From positions 62,001-126,000 of the forward strand of contig JAPDOI010000136.1 of assembly GCA_029168955.1 (NCBI GenBank): a DNA stretch of 64,000 nucleotides, read 5' to 3'. The first letter of the stretch is position 1, and each line of letters starts with the position of its first letter. The stretch is from Aplectana chamaeleonis. Taxonomy: Eukaryota; Nematoda; Chromadorea; Rhabditida; Cosmocercidae. The notes under the pieces were generated by a model. The model did no database searches, was not told the origin of the DNA, and saw only the letters and a list, made by a program, of their open reading frames with translations. The position numbers and the translations under genes were made by a program. Shown here in pieces: positions 57,201-64,000 of the stretch.

Positions 57201-60200
57201 GTATTTTCTCCCTGAGCGACGGTGCAGCCGCAGGCTGCATCGTCCAAATAGAGTTTAAACTGATTTCCACTCCCGAAATACCCGATACACGACAGATTTA
57301 GCCTCCACGCAGGGTATTTTCTCCCCTGAGCGGCGGTGCAGCCGCAGGCTGCATCGTCCAAATAGAGTTTAAACTGATTTCCACTCCCGAAATACCCGAC
57401 ACACGACAGATTTAGCCTCCACCCACGGTATTTTCTCCCTTAGCGGCGGTGCAGCCGCAGGCTGCATCGTCCAAATAGAGTTTAAACTGATTTCCACTCC
57501 CGAAATACCCGATACACGACAGATTTAGCCTCCACGCAGGATTTTCTCCCCTGAGCGGCGGTGCAGCCGCAGGCTGCATCGTCCAAATAAGTTTAAACTG
57601 ATTTCCACTCCCGAAATACCCGATACACGACAGATTTAGCCTCCACGCAGGTATTTTCTCCCTGAGCGGCGGTGCAGCCGCAGGCTGCATCGTCAAATAG
57701 AGTTTAAACTGATTTCCACTCCCGAAATACCCGACACGACAGATTTAGCCTCCACGCAGGGTATTTTCTCCCTGAGCGGCGGTGCAGCCGCAGGCTGCAT
57801 CGTCCAAATAGAGTTTAAACTGATTTCCACTCCCGAAATACCCGATACACGACAGATTTAGCCTCCACGCAGGTATTTTCTCCCCTGAGCGACGGTGCAG
57901 CCGCAGGCTGCATCGTCCAAATAGAGTTTAAACTGATTTCCACTCCCGAAATACCCGATACACGACAGATTTAGCCTCCACGCACGGTATTTTCTCCCCT
58001 TAGCGGCGGTGCAGCCGCAGGCTGCATCGTCAAATAGAGTTTAAACTGATTTCCACTCCCGAAATACCCGACACACGACAGATTTAGCCTCCACCCACGG
58101 TATTTTCTCCCTTAGCGGCGGTGCAGCCGCAGGCTGCATCGTCCAAATAGAGTTTAAACTGATTTCCACTCCCGAAATACCCGATACACGACAGATTTAG
58201 CCTCCACGCAGGGTATTTTCTCCCTGAGCGGCGGTGCAGCCGCAGGCTGCATCGTCCAAATAGAGTTTAAACTGATTTCCACTCCCGAAATACCCGATAC
58301 ACGACAGATTTAGCCTCCACGCGTATTTTCTCCCCTGAGCGGCGGTGCAGCCGCAGGCTGCATCGTCCAAATAGAGTTTAAACTGATTTCCACTCCCGAA
58401 ATACCCGACACACGACAGATTTAGCCTCCACCCAGGGTATTTTCTCCCTGAGCGGCGGTGCAGCCGCAGGCTGCATCGTCAAATAGAGTTTAAACTGATT
58501 TCCACTCCCGAAATACCCGATACGACAGATTTAGCCTCCACGCAGGGTATTTTCTCCCCTGAGCGGCGGTGCAGCCGCAGGCTGCATCGTCCAAATAGAG
58601 TTTAAACTGATTTCCACTCCCGAAATACCCGACACACGACAGATTTAGCCTCCACCCACGGTATTTTCTCCCTGAGCGGCGGTGCGGCCGCAGGCTGCAT
58701 CGTCCAAATAGAGTTTAAACTGATTTCCACTCCCGAAATACCCGACACACGACAGATTTAGCCTCCACGCAGGGTATTTTCTCCCTGAGCGGCGGTGCAG
58801 CCGCAGGCTGCATCGTCCAAATAGAGTTTAAACTGATTTCCACTCCCGAAATACCCGATACACGACAGATTTAGCCTCCACGCACGGTATTTTCTCCCTG
58901 AGCGGCGGTGCAGCCTGCAGGCTGCATCGTCCAAATAGAGTTTAAACTGATTTCCACTCCCGAAATACCCGATACACGACAGATTTAGCCTCCACGCAGG
59001 ATTTTCTCCCTGAGCGGCGGTGCAGCCGCAGGCTGCATCGTCAAATAGAGTTTAAACTGATTTCCACTCCCGAAATACCCGATACACGACAGATTTAGCC
59101 TCCACGCAGGATTTTCTCCCTGAGCGGCGGTGCGGCCGCAGGCTGCATCGTCCAAATAGAGTTTAAACTGATTTCCACTCCCGAAATACCCGATACACGA
59201 CAGAATTAGCCTCCACGCAGGGTATTTTCTCCCCTTAGCCGGGCGGCAGCCGGGCGCTGGACCGTCCAAATAGCGTTCAAACTGGTTTCCACTCCCGAAA
59301 TACCCGATACACGACAGATTTAGCCTCCACGCAGGTATTTTCTCCCCTGAGCGACGGTGCAGCCGCAGGCTGCATCGTCCAAATAAGTTTAAACTGATTT
59401 CCACTCCCGAAATACCCGATGCGACAGATTTAGCCTCCACGCAGGATTTTCTCCCATTAGCGGCGGTGGAGCCGCAGGCTGCATCGTCCAAATAGAGTTT
59501 AAACTGATTTCCACTCCCGAAATACCCGACACACGACAGATTTAGCCTCCACCCACGGTATTTCCTCCCCTGAGCGGCGGTGCAGCCGCAGGCTGCATCG
59601 TCCAAATAGAGTTTAAACTGATTTCCACTCCCGAAATACCCGATACACGACAGATTTAGCCTCCACCCACGGTATTTTCTCCCATTAGCGGCGGTGGAGC
59701 CGCAGGCTGCATCGTCCAAATAGAGTTTAAACTGATTTCCACTCCCGAAATACCCGATACACGACAGATTTAGCCTCCACGCACGGTATTTTCTCCCCTG
59801 AGCGGCGGTGCAGCCTGCAGGCTGCATCGTCCAAATAGAGTTTAAACTGATTTCCACTCCCGAAATACCCGATACACGACAGATTTAGCCTCCACGCATT
59901 ATTTTCTCCCTGAGCGGCGGTGCAGCCGCAGGCTGCATCGTCCAAATAGAGTTTAAACTGATTTCCACTCCCGAAATACCCGATACACGACAGATTTAGC
60001 CTCCACGCAGGTATTTTCTCCCCTGAGCGGCGGTGCAGCCGCAGGCTGCATCGTCCAAATAGAGTTTAAACTGATTTCCACTCCGAAATACCCGATCACG
60101 ACAGATTTAGCCTCCACGCAGGGTATTTTCTCCCTGAGCGGCGGTGCAGCCTGAGGCTGCATCGTCCAAATAGAGTTTAAACTGATTTCCACTCCCGAAA

Positions 60201-63200
60201 TACCCGATACACGACAGATTTAGCCTCCACGCACGGTATTTTCTCCCCTGAGCGGCGGTGCAGCCGCAGGCTGCATCGTCCAAATAGAGTTTAAACTGAT
60301 TTCCACTCCCGAAATACCCGATACACGACAGATTTAGCCTCCACGCAGGGTATTTTCCTCCCTGAGCGACGGTGCAGCCGCAGGCTGCATCGTCCAAATA
60401 GAGTTTAAACTGATTTCCACTCCCGAAATACCCGACACACGACAGATTTAGCCTCCACCCACGGTATTTTCTCCCCTTAGCGGCGGTGCAGCCGCAGGCT
60501 GCATCGTCAAATAGAGTTTAAACTGATTTCCACTCCCGAAATACCCGATACACGACAGATTTAGCCTCCACGCAGGGTATTTTCTCCCTGAGCGACGGTG
60601 CAGCCGCAGGCTGCATCGTCCAAATAGAGTTTAAACTGATTTCCACTCCCGAAATACCCGATACACGACAGATTTAGCCTCCACGCAGGGATTTTCTCCC
60701 CTGAGCGACGGTGCAGCCGCAGGCTGCATCGTCCAAATAGAGTTTAAACTGATTTCCACTCCCGAAATACCCGATACACGACAGATTTAGCCTCCACCCA
60801 CGGTATTTTCTCCCCTGAGCGGCGGTGCAGCCGCAGGCTGCATCGTCCAAATAGAGTTTAAACTGATTTCCACTCCCGAAATACCCGATACACGACAGAT
60901 TTAGCCTCCACGCAGGTATTTTCTCCCTGAGCGGCGGTGCAGCCGCAGGCTGCATCGTCCAAATAGAGTTTAAACTGATTTCCACTCCCGAAATACCCGA
61001 CACGACAGATTTAGCCTCCACCCACGGTATTTTCTCCCCTTAGCGGCGGTGCAGCCGCAGGCTGCATCGTCAAATAGAGTTTAAACTGATTTCCACTCCC
61101 GAAATACCCGATACACGACAGATTTAGCCTCCACGCAGGTATTTTCTCCCTGAGCGGCGGTGCAGCCGCAGGCTGCATCGTCCAAATAGAGTTTAAACTG
61201 ATTTCCACTCCCGAAATACCCGACATACGACAGATTTAGCCTCCACGCAGGGTATTTTCTCCCCTGAGCGGCGGTGCAGCCGCAGGCTGCATCGTCCAAA
61301 TAGAGTTTAAACTGATTTCCACTCCCGAAATACCCGATACACGACAGATTTAGCCTCCACCCACGGTATTTTCTCCCTTAGCGGCGGTGCAGCCGCAGGC
61401 TGCATCGTCCAAATAGAGTTTAAACTGATTTCCACTCCCGAAATACCCGATACACGACAGATTTAGCCTCCACGCAGGGTATTTTCTCCCTGAGCGACGG
61501 TGCAGCCGCAGGCTGCATCGTCCAAATAGAGTTTAAACTGATTTCCACTCCCGAAATACCCGATACACGACAGATTTAGCCTCCACGCAGGTATTTTCTC
61601 CCCTGAGCGGCGGTGCAGCCGCAGGCTGCATCGTCCAAATAGAGTTTAAACTGATTTCCACTCCCGAAATACCCGATGCGACAGATTTAGCCTCCACGCA
61701 GGTATTTTCTCCCTGAGCGGCGGTGCGGCCGCAGGCTGCATCGTCCAAATAGAGTTTAAACTGATTTCCACTCCCGAAATACCCGATACACGACAGATTT
61801 AGCCTCCACGCAGGTATTTTCTCCCTGAGCGACGGTGCAGCCGCAGGCTGCATCGTCCAAATAGAGTTTAAACTGATTTCCACTCCCGAAATACCCGATA
61901 CACGACAGATTTAGCCTCCACGCAGGGTATTTTCTCCCTGAGCGACGGTGCAGCCGCAGGCTGCATCGTCCAAATAGAGTTTAAACTGATTTCCACTCCC
62001 GAAATACCCGATACACGACAGATTTAGCCTCCACCCACGGTATTTTCTCCCTGAGCGGCGGTGCAGCCGCAGGCTGCATCGTCCAAATAGAGTTTAAACT
62101 GATTTCCACTCCCGAAATACCCGATACACGACAGATTTAGCCTCCACGCAGGGTATTTTCTCCCCTGAGCGGCGGTGCAGCCGCAGGCTGCATCGTCCAA
62201 ATAGAGTTTAAACTGATTTCCACTCCCGAAATACCCGATACACGACAGATTTAGCCTCCACGCAGGAGATTTTCTCCCTGAGCGACGGTGCAGCCGCAGG
62301 CTGCATCGTCCAAATAGAGTTTAAACTGATTTCCACTCCCGAAATACCCGATACACGACAGATTTAGCCTCCACGCAGGGTATTTTCTCCCTGAGCGACG
62401 GTGCAGCCGCAGGCTGCATCGTCCAAATAGAGTTTAAACTGATTTCCACTCCCGAAATACCCGATACACGACAGATTTAGCCTCCACGCACGGTATTTTC
62501 TCCCTGAGCGACGGTGCAGCCGCAGGCTGCATCGTCCAAATAGAGTTTAAACTGATTTCCACTCCCGAAATACCCGATACACGACAGATTTAGCCTCCAC
62601 GCAGGGTATTTTCTCCCTGAGCGACGAAGGTGCAGCCGCAGGCTGCATCGTCCAAATAGAGTTTAAACTGATTTCCACTCCCGAAATACCCGATACACGA
62701 CAGATTTAGCCTCCACGCACGGTATTTTCTCCCCTGAGCGACGGTGCAGCCGCAGGCTGCATCGTCCAAATAGAGTTTAAACTGATTTCCACTCCCGAAA
62801 TACCCGATACACGACAGATTTAGCCTCCACGCAGAATTTTCTCCCCTGAGCGACGGTGCAGCCGCAGGCTGCATCGTCCAAATAGAGTTTAAACTGATTT
62901 CCACTCCCGAAATACCCGATACACGACAGATTTAGCCTCCACGCACGGTATTTTCTCCCTGAGCGACGGTGCAGCCGCAGGCTGCATCGTCCAAATAGAG
63001 TTTAAACTGATTTCCACTCCCGAAATACCCGATACACGACAGATTTAGCCTCCACGCAGGTATTTTCTCCCCTGAGCGACGGTGCAGCCGCAGGCTGCAT
63101 CGTCCAAATAGAGTTTAAACTGATTTCCACTCCCGAAATACCCGACACACGACAGATTTAGCCTCCACCCACGGTATTTTTCTCCCTTAGCGGCGGTGCA

Positions 63201-64000
63201 GCCGCAGGCTGCATCGTCCAAATAGAGTTTAAACTGATTTCCACTCCCGAAATACCCGATACACGACAGATTTAGCCTCCACGCAGGATTTTCTCCCCTG
63301 AGCGACGGTGCAGCCGCAGGCTGCATCGTCCAAATAGAGTTTAAACTGATTTCCACTCCCGAAATACCCGATACACGACAGATTTAGCCTCCACGCAGGT
63401 ATTTTCTCCCCTGAGCGACGGTGCAGCCGCAGGCTGCATCGTCCAAATAGAGTTTAAACTGATTTCCACTCCCGAAATACCCGATACACGACAGATTTAG
63501 CCTCCACGCAGGTATTTTCTCCCCTGAGCGGCGGTGCAGCCGCAGGCTGCATCGTCCAAATAGAGTTTAAACTGATTTCCACTCCCGAAATACCCGATAC
63601 ACGACAGATTTAGCCTCCACGCAGGGTATTTTCTCCCTGAGCGGCGGTGCAGCCGCAGGCTGCATCGTCCAAATAGAGTTTAAACTGATTTCCACTCCCG
63701 AAATACCCGATACACGACAGATTTAGCCTCCACGCAGGTATTTTCTCCCCTGAGCGACGGTGCAGCCGCAGGCTGCATCGTCCAAATAGAGTTTAAACTG
63801 ATTTCCACTCCCGAAATACCCGATACACGACAGATTTAGCCTCCACCCACGGTATTTTCTCCCTTAGCGGCGGTGCAGCCGCACGCTGCATCGCCCAAAT
63901 AGAGTTTAAACTGATTTCCACTCCCGAAATACCCGATACACGACAGATTTAGGCTCCACGCAGGAGCTTTTCTCCCCTGAGCGACGGTGCAGCCGCAGGC
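39300..64000. repeat. ~114-bp satellite DNA array, runs past window end
   Basis: Head-to-tail monomers fill the whole interval without interruption, roughly 215 units. A typical unit is GGTGCAGCCGCAGGCTGCAT, CGTCCAAATAGAGTTTAAAC, TGATTTCCACTCCCGAAATA, CCCGATACACGACAGATTTA, GCCTCCACGCAGGGTATTTT, CTCCCCTGAGCGGC. Each has the dyad TGCAGCC-N3-GGCTGCA. Units from 39300 to about 40920 are mostly 114 bp; later ones are mostly 110-113 bp because of recurrent 1-2 base losses in CC, GGG, CCCC and ACAC runs. Variant positions include GGC/GAC before GGTGCAG, CACGCAGGG/CACCCACGG and GATACACG/GACACACG. No insertion or inversion was seen. Function unknown; pericentromeric or other heterochromatic location is a guess. 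Confidence 0.97.

Noticed and set aside
41208..63356. Dozens of 60-290-codon minus-strand open frames
   Set aside because: All are fragments of the same satellite read-through with frame changes from 1-bp indels; none is a gene.
39300..64000. CRISPR-like array
   Set aside because: The whole ~114-bp unit is repeated with no unique spacers, and the setting is eukaryotic.

Overview
This is a repeat-dominated window of a eukaryotic, metazoan genome, most likely a nematode. Visible support for a nematode: short introns (45-90 bp) with GT donors and TTTAG/TTTCAG/TTCCAG acceptors; two zinc-finger genes whose first ATG lies 4-9 nt after a TTTAG acceptor with no upstream exon seen, as expected of spliced-leader trans-splicing; and several LINE, Ty3/gypsy and terminal-inverted-repeat (TIR) families. 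The species assignment is inference. There are no operons, rRNA, tRNA or CRISPR that I can see.

Layout. 0-0.7 kb: decayed 3' end of a CR1/Jockey-like LINE. 1.0-4.1 kb: a 3.0-kb element with ~300-bp TIRs and a perfect 9-bp target-site duplication (TSD), the hallmark of Mutator-like elements. It encloses a spliced three-exon gene for a putative secreted, helix-rich protein, plus two smaller palindromic elements. 4.1-10.4 kb: a further TIR element, a long AT microsatellite, dispersed repeats and no convincing gene. 10.4-12 kb: a spliced C2H2 zinc-finger gene with a TIR element in one intron. 12-16 kb: LINE fragment, minisatellite, small TIR elements. 16.4-25.6 kb: a LINE with a 2A-like motif, PHD-like finger, endonuclease and reverse transcriptase, split by a Ty3/gypsy LTR retrotransposon (5-bp TSD GCATA), then followed head to tail by a second 5'-truncated LINE copy. 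27.5-28.1 kb: a complete four-exon C2H2 gene. 28.3-30.2 kb: more LINE fragments on both strands. 31-34 kb: a long inverted repeat around AT-rich sequence. 34.7-38.4 kb: two more long-TIR elements with perfect 9-bp TSDs. 38.4-38.7 kb: a small tandem block of ~113-bp units that look like relatives of the satellite. 39.3 kb to the window end: one uninterrupted ~114-bp satellite array (roughly 215 monomers) that runs out of the window.

How it fits together. Real host genes are few and small: two zinc-finger genes and perhaps the gene carried by the 1.0-4.1 kb element. The rest records successive insertions. Three elements of one structural type (long TIR, 9-bp TSD) occur in 38 kb; one carries a gene and one sits inside a satellite-type monomer whose empty site is still readable next door. 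The most interesting candidates are the gene-carrying Mutator-like element, the 2A/PHD LINE, and the satellite together with its diverged relatives at its edge.
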